Part shown: positions 1 to 8,079 of the stretch, piece by piece | Layout of the letters: every line of letters begins with the position of its first letter | Position numbering within the stretch: the stretch's first letter is position 1 | Source of the DNA: Endozoicomonas sp. Mp262 | Lineage (GTDB): Bacteria; Pseudomonadota; Gammaproteobacteria; Pseudomonadales; Endozoicomonadaceae | Direction of reading: 5' to 3' | NCBI RefSeq assembly: GCF_025643335.1 | Contig: NZ_CP092489.1 | Location: 1,592,001 to 1,656,000, forward strand | DNA: 64,000 nt | The notes under the pieces: generated by a model | The model's input: the letters and a program-made list of their open reading frames with translations, nothing else | Told to the model about the DNA's origin: nothing | Databases searched by the model: none | Made by a program: the position numbers and the translations under genes

Positions 1-52
1 AGGGGTAGAAAACGCTATCCTAATCCGAACCCTTAAATTGTATGTTGGTGCT

Positions 53-730
53 ATGAAGTACAGTGACCCTGAGCTGTTGCAGTATTGGGAGGCGCAATTT
101 ATTCAATTCCTGAGCCATCAGGAAAACGATGATGCATCCCATGATTTCTCCCATTTCCAGAGGGTTTGGAAAACAGCCCGGCAAATCATGGAGCGTGAAT
201 GCCAATCTGTTAATCCTCTGGTTGTATTGGCTGCCTGCTATTTTCATGACATCGTGGTGCTACCCAAAAACCACCCCGATCGTGCCCGGGCCTCTACCCT
301 TGCCGCAGAAGAGGCGGGTAGATGTTTATCCATGCTGGATTTTCCAGAGAGTTTAAGGTCACAGGTTTGCCATGCCATTATGGCACATAGCTACTCTGCC
401 GGTATTAATCCGGAAACCATTGAAGCTAAAGTTGTCCAGGATGCGGATCGTATGGAAGCGCTGGGTGCCATTGGTTTGGCCAGAGTGTTTTATACGGCAG
501 GTATATTAAAGCAAAAGCTGTTTGATCCTGTTGATCCGCTGGCAGAAAACCGCTGCCCTGATGACCGTCTGTTTGCGCTGGATCATTTCCAGCTTAAACT
601 GTTGAAAATTGCAGAGACCATGCAAACCGCAGAAGGGCGGCGACTGGCTCAAAGTAATACGGGTTATCTAACCGATTTTATTGATAAGCTCTGTAAAGAA
701 CTTAGGGGGGATTACTCTCCCACAGACTAA
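53..730 (+). CDS. HD-domain phosphohydrolase, YedJ-like
   Basis: Predicted metal-dependent phosphohydrolase of the HD superfamily, very similar in layout and length (225 residues) to E. coli YedJ; the substrate is not known. The metal-binding pattern is visible: H34 in the SHF motif, H65-D66 in YFHD, a further AHS histidine near 112, and D130/D132 in VVQDADR. No signal peptide or membrane segment, so cytoplasmic. An in-frame TTG lies five codons upstream at 38, but the ATG at 53 begins the part that aligns with the family. It is followed by a deoxyribosyltransferase-like gene, so a nucleotide-related role is possible but unproven. Confidence 0.88.
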   Translation: MKYSDPELLQYWEAQFIQFLSHQENDDASHDFSHFQRVWKTARQIMERECQSVNPLVVLAACYFHDIVVLPKNHPDRARASTLAAEEAGRCLSMLDFPESLRSQVCHAIMAHSYSAGINPETIEAKVVQDADRMEALGAIGLARVFYTAGILKQKLFDPVDPLAENRCPDDRLFALDHFQLKLLKIAETMQTAEGRRLAQSNTGYLTDFIDKLCKELRGDYSPTD

Positions 731-801
731 AATCAGCTACGGTTTCGTGATGGCTGCTATAGTCTGGTGGGTATGGCTCCTTTATTTGGACATTAATAAA
801 G

Positions 802-1326
802 ATGGATACCAGGCCAGTATTTTATGGTGCCAGTGTCACCAGCAGATCGGAAGCACAGGCGCTTGCTATTGTTGACAGAGCACGGGTGATATCAAAAATC
901 CTGGAACGGCAGGGTTATCAATGCCAGCCTGAAGTGGTGTGTGATGCCCGTTTGCATTGCCAGTCGGATGCCAGGGTTAACAATATACCGACGCGTTTTC
1001 AGCGACAGGTTTCACCCGGTGATATCAATAGATTTCGCCCCTATCGCTTGCAGGGGAAAGACCCGTTGGAAAATGAGGTGGCCTGTCACCTTTGGGGGCT
1101 TGAAGCCATTCGCAACGCCTGTTTCTGTATCTGGGATCTGACCTGCCCTTCTTCCGGTTCAGGTTTTGAAATCGCCACGGCTTTATCCATGCAAAAAAAA
1201 TGCTTTTGCTTTTCTGAAGGAGAGGCCGTTTCATCCACCCTCAATGGTTGTCCTTCGTCATTGTTGCATATTGTTACTTATGATCAGGCTATTGAGCGGC
1301 ATTTATTAGACTTTCTTGCTAAGTGA
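802..1326 (+). CDS. Nucleoside 2-deoxyribosyltransferase-like protein
   Basis: A 174-residue soluble protein. The segment WDLTCPSSGSGFE, residues 111-123, matches the active-site signature of the nucleoside 2-deoxyribosyltransferase/DNPH1 superfamily: an Asp after a beta strand, then a Ser/Gly loop and the catalytic Glu (E123). Family members transfer or hydrolyse deoxyribose on nucleosides or nucleoside monophosphates. The N-terminal strand followed by GASVT fits the Rossmann-like first loop. The long middle segment (55-95) is not standard, so the substrate may differ. It follows the HD hydrolase gene on the same strand, separated by about 70 bases. The ATG at 802 has only a weak upstream ribosome-binding sequence. 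Confidence 0.6.
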   Translation: MDTRPVFYGASVTSRSEAQALAIVDRARVISKILERQGYQCQPEVVCDARLHCQSDARVNNIPTRFQRQVSPGDINRFRPYRLQGKDPLENEVACHLWGLEAIRNACFCIWDLTCPSSGSGFEIATALSMQKKCFCFSEGEAVSSTLNGCPSSLLHIVTYDQAIERHLLDFLAK

Positions 1327-1414
1327 TAATTGAGAGCACCCCCTAATTGTATTGGCGGGGCTTCTGGGTATAAGTTTGGCACCGTGATTGAAAACATGCT
1401 TTGGGGCAGTGACA

Positions 1415-2392
1415 GTGGAAAATTTGCTTAAGCTTTTATCTGATAGAGAATTCCACTCTGGCGAAGAGATGGGAGAGGTTCTTGGAGTGAGCCGGGCTGC
1501 CATTTGGAAAAAAATCAAGGGGCTTGAGGGAAAGGGATTACTGCTTGAGTCTGTCAGGGGAAAAGGTTACAGGCTGGCAGAAGGCATTGAGTTGCTCAAT
1601 GAACAGGCTATTTATCAGGCACTGGAAAAGGATATCCAGAAGAATATTGCCTTGCATTGCTGTCTGGAAACAAACTCCACCAATGACCTGGTAAGGGCTT
1701 TTGCAAAAGCCGCCCCGGGCAAAAAACTGCATTTTTGTGCGGCAGAGCATCAGACTGCCGGACGGGGCAGAAGGGGCCGGAAGTGGTCTACGCCCTTCGG
1801 CGGCAGTATCTGCCTTTCCCTTTTATGGCAGGTGGGTGATGGTATGGCATCGCTTGAAGGGCTTAGTCTTGCCGTTGGCCTGGCTGTGGTTAAGGCACTT
1901 GAGTCCTGTGGTGCTAAAGGGCTGGGACTGAAGTGGCCGAATGATGTGCTATGGCAGAGGAAAAAACTGTGTGGCATCTTGCTTGAGGTGCACGGTGATC
2001 CTACGGGTGACTGTGAAGTCACTATTGGCATTGGCGTTAACGTCAAGCTCAATGAGCAGCAACTGGCTTGCATTAGCCAGCCTGCCATAGACCTTAATAC
2101 TATTTGTAAAGGTCATGTCAGTCGTAATCATGTGATGGCTCAGTTAATCAACACCCTTGGCCATATGCTTAAAGCCTATCAGGAAGGCGGCTTTTCCTTA
2201 TTCCATGAGCAGTGGAATCATTACGACGTATTTATGGGGCAGCGGGTTACACTGGATGCCGCAGGGCGTCGTGTTGATGGGTGTTCGCTGGGGGTTAATG
2301 AGCAAGGAGGGCTGTTGCTGGACACCGATGCTGGTGTTGTTGTCTTTCATGGTGGCGAAGTTTCCCTGAGACCGGCGAGAGGTCGTGTCTGA
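1415..2392 (+). CDS. birA: Biotin-protein ligase / biotin operon repressor
   Basis: Bifunctional BirA. An N-terminal winged helix (EFHSGEEMGEVLGVSRAAIWK) would bind the biotin operator. The central ligase domain carries the biotinyl-AMP loop GRGRRGRKW and the KWPND motif, and a small C-terminal domain follows. The protein activates biotin with ATP and attaches it to the acetyl-CoA carboxylase carrier. I prefer the GTG at 1415, eight bases after a GGGG run; GTG at 1409 and TTG at 1388 are in frame and possible. The stop lies six bases before coaX, suggesting co-transcription, a pairing common in gammaproteobacteria. Confidence 0.95.
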   Translation: MENLLKLLSDREFHSGEEMGEVLGVSRAAIWKKIKGLEGKGLLLESVRGKGYRLAEGIELLNEQAIYQALEKDIQKNIALHCCLETNSTNDLVRAFAKAAPGKKLHFCAAEHQTAGRGRRGRKWSTPFGGSICLSLLWQVGDGMASLEGLSLAVGLAVVKALESCGAKGLGLKWPNDVLWQRKKLCGILLEVHGDPTGDCEVTIGIGVNVKLNEQQLACISQPAIDLNTICKGHVSRNHVMAQLINTLGHMLKAYQEGGFSLFHEQWNHYDVFMGQRVTLDAAGRRVDGCSLGVNEQGGLLLDTDAGVVVFHGGEVSLRPARGRV

Positions 2393-2397
2393 CTGCC

Positions 2398-3153
2398 ATG
2401 AAATCCAGTAGAGAGCAAAAAACTAATGAAAGCATATTAGAACTTGATGCCGGTAATACCCGTCTGAAATGGCGCGTTTTGAGAGATGGCCGGGTGGCTG
2501 ATGCCGGGTATTTGATCAATAGCGATTCCTGGCGTGTTCAGCTGCCGGTGTTGCTGGAGCGATTGGGTACAATAGACTTTGCCAGGGCGTCGGTGGTTTC
2601 CGGTTCGCGTCGAAAAGAGTTGCTGGCGTCAATTATATCCGAAGGATTGGGTGTTGATATAAAGTTTGCCAGTCCTGTTAAACGCTGGAAAACCTTGGAG
2701 GTTTCTTACCAGGAACCTGGAAAACTTGGGGTGGATCGCTGGTTAGCCATGTTGGCGGCTCATCATGAGGGAGGCGCCAGGGTCAAGCTTGTGGTGGACT
2801 GTGGTACAGCATTAACACTGGATGTTGTTGATGCCCGAGGGAGGCATTTAGGAGGCTACATTGTTCCCGGTTTGGATATGATGAAAAAATCCTTACAGCT
2901 GAATACTGCGCATTTAATGCTTTATGAGGACCCTGTTGCCACCATTGCGCCCGGGCGAGCAACCAGGGACTGTATTAATCAGGGCATACTATCCATGGCG
3001 GTATCATTGATTAATACTCAGGCGAAAATGTATCCGGGAGCATTGGTATTTCTTGCTGGTGGTGATGCAGGCCAGGTTGAGTCCTATATAGAAAGTGAGA
3101 AAATATTCTGCCCGGATCTGGTGATGGATGGATTAAAGCTGGCTTTTGATTAG
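2398..3153 (+). CDS. coaX: Type III pantothenate kinase
   Basis: CoaX phosphorylates pantothenate, the first step of coenzyme A synthesis; the type III enzyme is an ASKHA-fold kinase without a classical Walker A motif. Seen here: the N-terminal phosphate-binding segment ELDAGNTRLKW (DAGNT at 17-21), the pantothenate-side motif GVDRW (111-115) and the DCGTALTLD motif (134 onward), followed by GGYIVPGLDMM. Length of 251 residues is normal. It starts just after birA, so the two are probably translated from one message. No strong Shine-Dalgarno sequence is visible, which fits translational coupling. Confidence 0.95.
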   Translation: MKSSREQKTNESILELDAGNTRLKWRVLRDGRVADAGYLINSDSWRVQLPVLLERLGTIDFARASVVSGSRRKELLASIISEGLGVDIKFASPVKRWKTLEVSYQEPGKLGVDRWLAMLAAHHEGGARVKLVVDCGTALTLDVVDARGRHLGGYIVPGLDMMKKSLQLNTAHLMLYEDPVATIAPGRATRDCINQGILSMAVSLINTQAKMYPGALVFLAGGDAGQVESYIESEKIFCPDLVMDGLKLAFD

Positions 3154-3173
3154 CGCTGTTTATGCTGCACCCT

Positions 3174-3236
3174 GAATAGGGAATAGGGAATAGGGAATAG
3201 GGAATAGGGAATAGGGAATAGGGAATAGGGAATAGG
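3174..3236 (+). repeat. Heptanucleotide tandem repeat (GAATAGG) ending in a ribosome-binding site
   Basis: About eight to nine perfect head-to-tail copies of the 7-mer GAATAGG lie between coaX and the SPOR-domain gene. The last copy runs into AGGGAGG at about 3234-3240, which is the apparent Shine-Dalgarno sequence of the next gene. Seven is not a multiple of three, but the array is outside the reading frame, so copy-number change would alter the distance from coaX and the leader rather than the protein. Confidence 0.9.
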
Positions 3237-3246
3237 GAGGTAGTTG

Positions 3247-3936
3247 GTGGTGCGATGGATCGTTATAGCATTGGTGGTGGTGAATATCGCTTATTTTGCC
3301 TGGGGAACATTTTCGCAATCTCGCCAGGGGTATCTTTCGCAAATCCCTGCTGACCATCCCGGGCATTATGGTAAACGGCTTCAGCTACTGTCAGAAAATG
3401 GCTTGGAATATAAAAAGCCTGATAGCTGGCAGGAGAATCCTGAGGGGGAGAAGGTCTGTCTCTTTATAGGTCCCTTTCACTCATCAGGGAGTGCTGATCA
3501 GATTCAACAACAGCTATTTTCTCTTGGTGTTCCCAGCAAAGAACGGTTTGCCCAGGGGCAAGATGCGGATTTCTGGGTTTATATTCCGCCTCTTTCCAGT
3601 CGTAATGAAGCCGTTCATTTACTACGGGCGCTTCAGGCTGAATCCATTGATAGCTCTATTATTATCCGGGGTGAGTTTATCAATGGGATTTCTGTTGGTG
3701 TATATGATGGGCGGGATCGGGCTGAAGAAGTCAGTCGGCGTTTAATTGTGTCTGGTTACAAGCCGGAGATAAAAAGAATGGAGCAGGAACCGGATACCTG
3801 GTGGCTTGAACTCAGAGGTGAGGATGCCGATGTTTTAGGTGAAAACTATTGGGATGAAGTCACTCGTCGTTTTAATGGTATTAAAAAAATAGAAAAACAC
3901 TGTAAAGGCATTGCATCAGGCGGTACTTTTCTCTAA
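3247..3936 (+). CDS. Membrane-anchored SPOR-domain protein
   Basis: About 229 residues: one N-terminal membrane segment (WIVIALVVVNIAYFAWG), a linker, a SPOR-like alpha/beta domain (CLFIGPF...DFWVYIPPLSS) and a second half-repeat (SVGVYDGRDRAEEVSRRL). SPOR domains bind denuded septal peptidoglycan, so a division-site or cell-envelope role is likely, with the C-terminal part in the periplasm. The position between coaX and tRNA-Tyr matches the SPOR protein found there in Pseudomonas. TTG 3244, GTG 3247 and GTG 3250 are all possible starts; AGGGAGG, ending at 3240, gives the best spacing to the GTGs. Confidence 0.8.
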   Translation: MVRWIVIALVVVNIAYFAWGTFSQSRQGYLSQIPADHPGHYGKRLQLLSENGLEYKKPDSWQENPEGEKVCLFIGPFHSSGSADQIQQQLFSLGVPSKERFAQGQDADFWVYIPPLSSRNEAVHLLRALQAESIDSSIIIRGEFINGISVGVYDGRDRAEEVSRRLIVSGYKPEIKRMEQEPDTWWLELRGEDADVLGENYWDEVTRRFNGIKKIEKHCKGIASGGTFL

Positions 3937-4010
3937 TATACGCCTCGCGCTTCGGGAGCAAGCAGTCAAAACCTTCAGTGTCAACGAGATTGACGACCTT
4001 AAGTAAGGGG

Positions 4011-4038
4011 TTGACATTTTAACGCTCTCAAATACAAT
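4011..4038 (+). promoter_or_regulatory. Sigma-70 promoter of the tRNA cluster
   Basis: TTGACA at 4011-4016 and TACAAT at 4033-4038 are separated by 16 bases; the expected start point falls a few bases before tRNA-Tyr at 4051. A GC-rich GCGCAGCG stretch follows the -10, as in stringently controlled stable-RNA promoters. Confidence 0.85.
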
Positions 4039-4050
4039 AGCGCAGCGTTC

Positions 4051-4134
4051 GGTGGGGTTCCCGAGCGGCCAAAGGGATCAGACTGTAAATCTGACGCGAA
4101 AGCTTCGCTGGTTCGAATCCAGCCCCCACCACCA
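4051..4134 (+). tRNA. tRNA-Tyr (anticodon GTA)
   Basis: Class II tRNA with a long variable arm. The acceptor GGTGGGG pairs with CCCCACC, then discriminator A and an encoded CCA. The anticodon loop CTGTAAA holds GTA, and the T loop reads GGTTCGAATCC. First of three closely spaced tRNA genes. Confidence 0.97.
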
Positions 4135-4196
4135 TATTCTTCTCCTTGTATGCGAGATTGCTTATTGAGTCTTTGGTTGGCTTGATAGCTGGTTTT

Positions 4197-4270
<74 letters not shown>

Positions 4271-4284
4271 TATCGAAATATTTG

Positions 4285-4360
<76 letters not shown>

Positions 4361-4367
4361 GAATAAA

Positions 4368-4398
4368 AGGGGTGGTCGTAAGTCTGCCCCTAATTTTT
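4368..4398 (+). terminator. Probable terminator of the Tyr-Gly-Thr tRNA operon
   Basis: AGGGG (4368-4372) can pair with CCCCT (4387-4391), followed by AATTTTT. The stem is short, so this is a modest call. It separates the tRNA-Thr gene from the promoter of tRNA-Trp. Confidence 0.5.
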
Positions 4399-4429
4399 AG
4401 CACTTTTCTAAGTGTTTTGAATAATAAGA

Positions 4430-4458
4430 TTTTCAGATTGCCGTTGGTTGGTTATAAT
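4430..4458 (+). promoter_or_regulatory. Promoter for tRNA-Trp, secE and nusG
   Basis: TTTTCA at 4430-4435 and a perfect TATAAT at 4453-4458 with 17-base spacing lie about 36 bases before tRNA-Trp. Confidence 0.65.
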
Positions 4459-4494
4459 TGATCAACCTGGGTGTCAGGTAGAGTCAATAGATAC

Positions 4495-4570
4495 AGGCCA
4501 GTAGTTCAATTGGTAGAGCACCGGTCTCCAAAACCGGGGGTTGGGGGTTCGATTCCCTCCTGGCCTGCCA
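4495..4570 (+). tRNA. tRNA-Trp (anticodon CCA)
   Basis: Acceptor AGGCCAG pairs with CTGGCCT, followed by G and an encoded CCA. The anticodon loop CTCCAAA gives CCA. It sits 43 bases before secE, the usual gammaproteobacterial arrangement in which the tRNA is cut from the secE-nusG transcript. Confidence 0.97.
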
Positions 4571-4613
4571 CTTCCTGTATCAGTCTTTTGTTTAGACAGA
4601 GATAGTCAAGCTG

Positions 4614-4985
4614 ATGAGCGGAAAATCAGAAGTAGTGGCTGCGAGCCGTCTGGATGGTCTCAAGTGGGCCGTGGTAGCGGTTGTCGTAGCCGTTGGCGTA
4701 TGTGGCAATTATTATTTTTCAGCCGAACCCCTGCTCTATCGAGTGGTGGGGTTGTTAGTGCTGGCTCTGGGGGCGGGTTTCCTGGCATTGCAGACCGCTA
4801 AGGGTGGCGCATTCTGGGGGCTTGTTAAAGAGGCTAAAGTAGAGATTCGCAAGGTGGTATGGCCGACCCGTCGGGAAACGGTGCAAACCACCCTGGTTGT
4901 CGTTGCGGTTGTTCTGATTATGGGGTTCATTTTATGGGCGCTCGATTCTCTGCTAGGCTGGATGATCAGCAGTCTTATAGGATAG
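4614..4985 (+). CDS. secE: Protein translocase subunit SecE
   Basis: Small essential subunit of the SecYEG translocon in the inner membrane. At 123 residues it has the three-helix gammaproteobacterial form: two N-terminal membrane segments (about 18-35 and 42-60), then the conserved amphipathic hinge EAKVEIRKVVWPTRRETVQ and the C-terminal helix that embraces SecY. secY is 45 kb away in the spc operon. nusG starts nine bases after the stop, the normal secE-nusG pair. Confidence 0.97.
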   Translation: MSGKSEVVAASRLDGLKWAVVAVVVAVGVCGNYYFSAEPLLYRVVGLLVLALGAGFLALQTAKGGAFWGLVKEAKVEIRKVVWPTRRETVQTTLVVVAVVLIMGFILWALDSLLGWMISSLIG

Positions 4986-4994
4986 GGACAGGAC

Positions 4995-5528
4995 ATGGCG
5001 AAGCGTTGGTATGTAGTTCATGCCTACTCCGGCTACGAAAAGCAGGTAATGCGATCACTTAAGGATCGTGTAACGCTGCATGGCATGGAAGAGCTTTTTG
5101 GCGAGATTCTTGTGCCCACCGAAGAGGTGGTTGAGATCAGGAACGGTCAAAAGCGTAAAAGTGAGCGTAAGTTCTTTCCTGGCTACGTGTTAGTTCAGAT
5201 GGAAATGAACGACGATAGCTGGCATCTTATTAAAGATACGCCGAGGGTAATGGGCTTTATTGGTGGTACGGCAGATAAGCCGGCACCCATTACCGAGAAA
5301 GAGGCGGACGCTATTTTGCAGCGTGTTCATGAAGGGGTTGATAAGCCTCGTCCGAAGACGCTGTTTGAGCCAGGTGAAATGGTTCGTGTTATTGAAGGCC
5401 CCTTCGCTGACTTTAATGGAGTCGTTGAGGTGGTTAACTACGAAAAGAGCCGTTTGCATGTGGCTGTTATGATCTTTGGACGTTCTACTCCCGTTGAGCT
5501 GGACTTCAGCCAGGTTGAGAAGGCGTAA
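4995..5528 (+). CDS. nusG: Transcription termination/antitermination factor NusG
   Basis: NusG binds RNA polymerase and couples it to Rho or, through NusE (S10), to the ribosome. The N-terminal NGN domain begins [16 protein letters not shown] and the C-terminal KOW domain is [21 protein letters not shown]. Length of 177 residues is close to the 181 of E. coli. The ATG follows a GGGACAGGAC purine stretch. Confidence 0.98.
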   Translation: MAKRWYVVHAYSGYEKQVMRSLKDRVTLHGMEELFGEILVPTEEVVEIRNGQKRKSERKFFPGYVLVQMEMNDDSWHLIKDTPRVMGFIGGTADKPAPITEKEADAILQRVHEGVDKPRPKTLFEPGEMVRVIEGPFADFNGVVEVVNYEKSRLHVAVMIFGRSTPVELDFSQVEKA

Positions 5529-5548
5529 GGTCTAACGCATTTATGAAG

Positions 5549-5579
5549 CCCTGGGTTGCGAGAGCGACTCAGGGTTTTT
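5549..5579 (+). terminator. Intrinsic terminator after nusG
   Basis: CCCTG at 5549-5553 and CAGGG at 5570-5574 close an imperfect stem with inner GT/AC pairs, followed by TTTTT. It separates secE-nusG from rplKA, although readthrough is common at this position. Confidence 0.65.
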
Positions 5580-5641
5580 ATCTGAGAACGGGGAGCTGAA
5601 ACAGCCTTGCTGTGACAGCGCTGACCCGACAGAGGTTTAAA

Positions 5642-6073
5642 ATGGCTAAGAAAGTCGAAGCTTATATCAAGCTGCAAGTGCCTGCTGGCAAGGCAAACCC
5701 ATCCCCACCTGTTGGTCCTGCACTGGGTCAGCACGGTGTGAACATCATGGAATTCTGTAAAGCGTTCAATGCCAAGACTCAGAGCATGGACGCAGGTATG
5801 CCGATTCCTGTTGTTATTACTGTATACAGTGATCGTAGTTTCACTTTCGAAACTAAGACACCACCTGCATCTGTTCTGCTGAAGAAAACTCTGAAGCTGA
5901 AAAAAGGTTCCGGCCGTCCTAACACTGAAAAGGTAGGCACCGTAACTCGCGAACAGCTGCTGGAAGTTGCCAAGGTCAAGGAACCTGACCTGACTGCCGC
6001 TGACGAAGATGCTGCTATTCGCACCATCGCCGGTTCTGCCCGGTCCATGGGTCTGAACGTGGAGGGTGTGTAA
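5642..6073 (+). CDS. rplK: 50S ribosomal protein L11
   Basis: L11 forms the base of the ribosomal stalk at the GTPase-associated centre and is needed for RelA activation. The N-terminal domain ([31 protein letters not shown]) and the C-terminal rRNA-binding domain ([12 protein letters not shown]) are intact; 143 residues. The ATG at 5642 gives the conserved MAKKV start; an in-frame ATG at 5612 would add ten unconserved residues. Confidence 0.98.
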   Translation: MAKKVEAYIKLQVPAGKANPSPPVGPALGQHGVNIMEFCKAFNAKTQSMDAGMPIPVVITVYSDRSFTFETKTPPASVLLKKTLKLKKGSGRPNTEKVGTVTREQLLEVAKVKEPDLTAADEDAAIRTIAGSARSMGLNVEGV

Positions 6074-6074
6074 G

Positions 6075-6770
6075 ATGGCTAAACTGTCCAAGCGCGCTAA
6101 GAAAATTGCTGAGAAAGTAGAAGCTAACAAGTCTTATGCTTTCGAAGACGCTGCTAACCTTCTGAAAGAAGTGTCCAGCGTTAAGTTCAAGGAATCTGTA
6201 GAAGTTTCCGTGAACCTGGGTGTGGATCCTCGTAAATCCGATCAGGTTGTTCGTGGCTCTACTGTGCTGCCTAACGGTACTGGTAAAGACGTTCGTGTTG
6301 CTGTGTTCACACAGGGTGCAAACGCTGAAGCCGCTAAAGAAGCTGGCGCTGACATTATTGGTATGGATGATCTGGCTGCCCAGGTTAAAGGTGGCGAGCT
6401 GAACTTTGACGTGGTTATCGCATCTCCAGATGCTATGCGCGTTGTTGGTCAGCTGGGTCAGATTCTGGGCCCACGTGGTCTGATGCCTAACCCTAAGGTT
6501 GGTACTGTAACCCCTAACGTTGCTGAAGCGGTTAAGAATGCCAAGGCTGGTCAGGTACGTTTCCGTACTGACAAGAACGGCATTATCCACGCTGGTGTTG
6601 GCAAGATCGACTTCGAAGCTGCTTCCCTGAAGCAGAATGTTGAAGCGCTGCTGGCTGACCTGAAGAAGCTGAAGCCTTCTTCCAGCAAGGGTGTTTACAT
6701 GAAGAAAGTGACCCTGTCCTCCACTATGGGACCAGGTATCGCTATCGATATGTCCTCCCTGGACATCTAA
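6075..6770 (+). CDS. rplA: 50S ribosomal protein L1
   Basis: L1 forms the mobile L1 stalk that helps release E-site tRNA, and in enterics it represses its own rplKA message. At 231 residues it starts [14 protein letters not shown] just after the rplK stop, indicating coupled translation. The signature [17 protein letters not shown]...[15 protein letters not shown] is intact. An in-frame GTG three codons upstream is less likely. Confidence 0.98.
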   Translation: MAKLSKRAKKIAEKVEANKSYAFEDAANLLKEVSSVKFKESVEVSVNLGVDPRKSDQVVRGSTVLPNGTGKDVRVAVFTQGANAEAAKEAGADIIGMDDLAAQVKGGELNFDVVIASPDAMRVVGQLGQILGPRGLMPNPKVGTVTPNVAEAVKNAKAGQVRFRTDKNGIIHAGVGKIDFEAASLKQNVEALLADLKKLKPSSSKGVYMKKVTLSSTMGPGIAIDMSSLDI

Positions 6771-6778
6771 AAGAATAC

Positions 6779-6809
6779 AAACAGTATGCTGTATTGCAGC
6801 ATACTGTTT
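6779..6809 (+). terminator. Strong hairpin after rplA
   Basis: AAACAGTATGCTG (6779-6791) and CAGCATACTGTTT (6797-6809) form a perfect 13-bp stem with a 5-base loop. There is only a short T run, so it could be a partial terminator or an RNA-processing site between rplKA and rplJL. Confidence 0.75.
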
Positions 6810-7025
6810 TAAAGAACTTTGGGGTCCCTGTTATTTCAGGGGCCGTCAAAGATCGCAGGTGCTGACTGTGCATTTTGCCAGAAGGCTTAATTTCCTGCGT
6901 AGACGGTGAGCTGGTGTACTGTGAAATTTATTTCCGGGCGCTGACCCTTCACCGTATTGTGAGTGTTCAATACCTTGGTTCACCCTTGGTATTGAATGTA
7001 ACTTCAGATATTTGGAGTAAAGCCA
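6810..7025 (+). promoter_or_regulatory. rplJ leader (probable L10-L12 autoregulatory region)
   Basis: This stretch of about 215 bases before rplJ contains no gene. In gammaproteobacteria the rplJ leader is the binding site for the L10(L12)4 complex, which represses translation. Short complementary segments are visible here (for example CCCTG at 6826 and CAGGG at 6837), but I could not confirm the consensus L10-leader fold. The AGTAA before ATG 7026 is a weak ribosome-binding site, as expected for a regulated start. Confidence 0.5.
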
Positions 7026-7556
7026 ATGGCGTTAGGACTCGAAGACAAGAAGGCGATTGTCGCCGAGGTCAACGAGGCTGCCCAAAGCGCTCTGTCGGCT
7101 GTTATCGCGGATTACCGTGGTCTCTCTGTTGGTCAAATGACCGCACTGCGTAAGCAGGCTCGTGAAGGTGGCGTATACCTGAAGGTTGTACGTAACACAC
7201 TGGCCAGGCGTGCAGTGGATGGCACTGATTTTGAGTGCCTGCAGGATTCCCTGGTAGGTCCTACTGTTCTTGCTTTCTCTCAGGAAGATCCAGGTGCCGC
7301 AGCGCGTCTGATGAAAGACTTCTCCAAAGAGAACAAGGAACTGGAAGTGAAGGCTCTGTCCATTAGTGGACAGATTCTGGCTGCTGAACAAATTGATGTT
7401 CTGGCCAAGATGCCAACACTGGACCAGGCTCGCGCAATGCTGATGAGCGTCATGATTGCACCGGTGACCAAGCTGGCAAGAACTCTGAACGAGTTCCCTG
7501 CTTCTATCACCCGCGTTATGGCAGCTGTTGCCGAAGAGAAGAAGAACGCAGCCTGA
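7026..7556 (+). CDS. rplJ: 50S ribosomal protein L10
   Basis: L10 anchors the L7/L12 dimers to 23S rRNA at the stalk base and autoregulates rplJL. The protein has 176 residues. The N-terminal rRNA-binding domain reads [27 protein letters not shown] and [10 protein letters not shown], and the C-terminal helix that binds L12 ends VAEEKKNAA. Normal length; rplL follows after 66 bases. Confidence 0.98.
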   Translation: MALGLEDKKAIVAEVNEAAQSALSAVIADYRGLSVGQMTALRKQAREGGVYLKVVRNTLARRAVDGTDFECLQDSLVGPTVLAFSQEDPGAAARLMKDFSKENKELEVKALSISGQILAAEQIDVLAKMPTLDQARAMLMSVMIAPVTKLARTLNEFPASITRVMAAVAEEKKNAA

Positions 7557-7622
7557 TCGCTGTACTTCTCTTTATTAAAAGATTTTTGGTAAACCCAAAC
7601 ACGAATTTTCGGAGACTTAAAA

Positions 7623-7997
7623 ATGGCTCTGTCTAAAGAAGATATCCTGAATGCAATCGCTGAAATGAGCGTCATGGACGTGGTTGAGCTGGTTGAAGCA
7701 ATGGAAGAGAAGTTCGGCGTTTCCGCTGCTGCTGCCGTTGCTGCTGCTCCTGCTGCTGCCGGTGAAGCTGCTGCCGTTGAAGAGAAGACTGAATTCGACG
7801 TAATTCTGACTTCCGCTGGCGACAAGAAAGTAAACGTAATCAAGGTTGTACGTGCTGCTACTGGCCTGGGTCTGAAAGAAGCCAAGGCTGTTGTAGACGG
7901 CGCACCTGCTCCTCTGAAAGAAGCTGTGAGCAAGGACGAAGCTGAAGAGCTGAAGAAGCAACTGGAAGAAGCTGGCGCTTCCGTAGAAATTAAGTAA
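7623..7997 (+). CDS. rplL: 50S ribosomal protein L7/L12
   Basis: The multi-copy stalk protein that recruits translation GTPases. The 124 residues comprise an N-terminal dimerisation region ([22 protein letters not shown]), an Ala-rich hinge (about 38-55) and a C-terminal factor-binding domain ([31 protein letters not shown]). A strong GGAGAC ribosome-binding site precedes the ATG, consistent with the high stoichiometry of this protein. Confidence 0.98.
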   Translation: MALSKEDILNAIAEMSVMDVVELVEAMEEKFGVSAAAAVAAAPAAAGEAAAVEEKTEFDVILTSAGDKKVNVIKVVRAATGLGLKEAKAVVDGAPAPLKEAVSKDEAEELKKQLEEAGASVEIK

Positions 7998-8049
7998 TTT
8001 CTTCGAAGACGTTGCATATTCCCGAGCCTATTGCATAATAGACTCAGGT

Positions 8050-8079
8050 GGCTGGTGCCTGAAGGGTACCGGCCTTTTT
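8050..8079 (+). terminator. Attenuator-type terminator between rplL and rpoB
   Basis: A 10-bp stem (8050-8059 with 8065-8074, including two G-T pairs) followed by TTTTT. It lies 53 bases after the rplL stop, where enteric bacteria have the partial terminator that sets the ratio of ribosomal protein to polymerase synthesis. Confidence 0.8.

Noticed and set aside
3174..3236. CRISPR-like array
   Set aside because: The repeat is a contiguous 7-base unit without spacers, so it is a simple tandem repeat.
7717..7785. GCTGCTGCC-type repeat in rplL
   Set aside because: It encodes the normal Ala-rich hinge of L7/L12.
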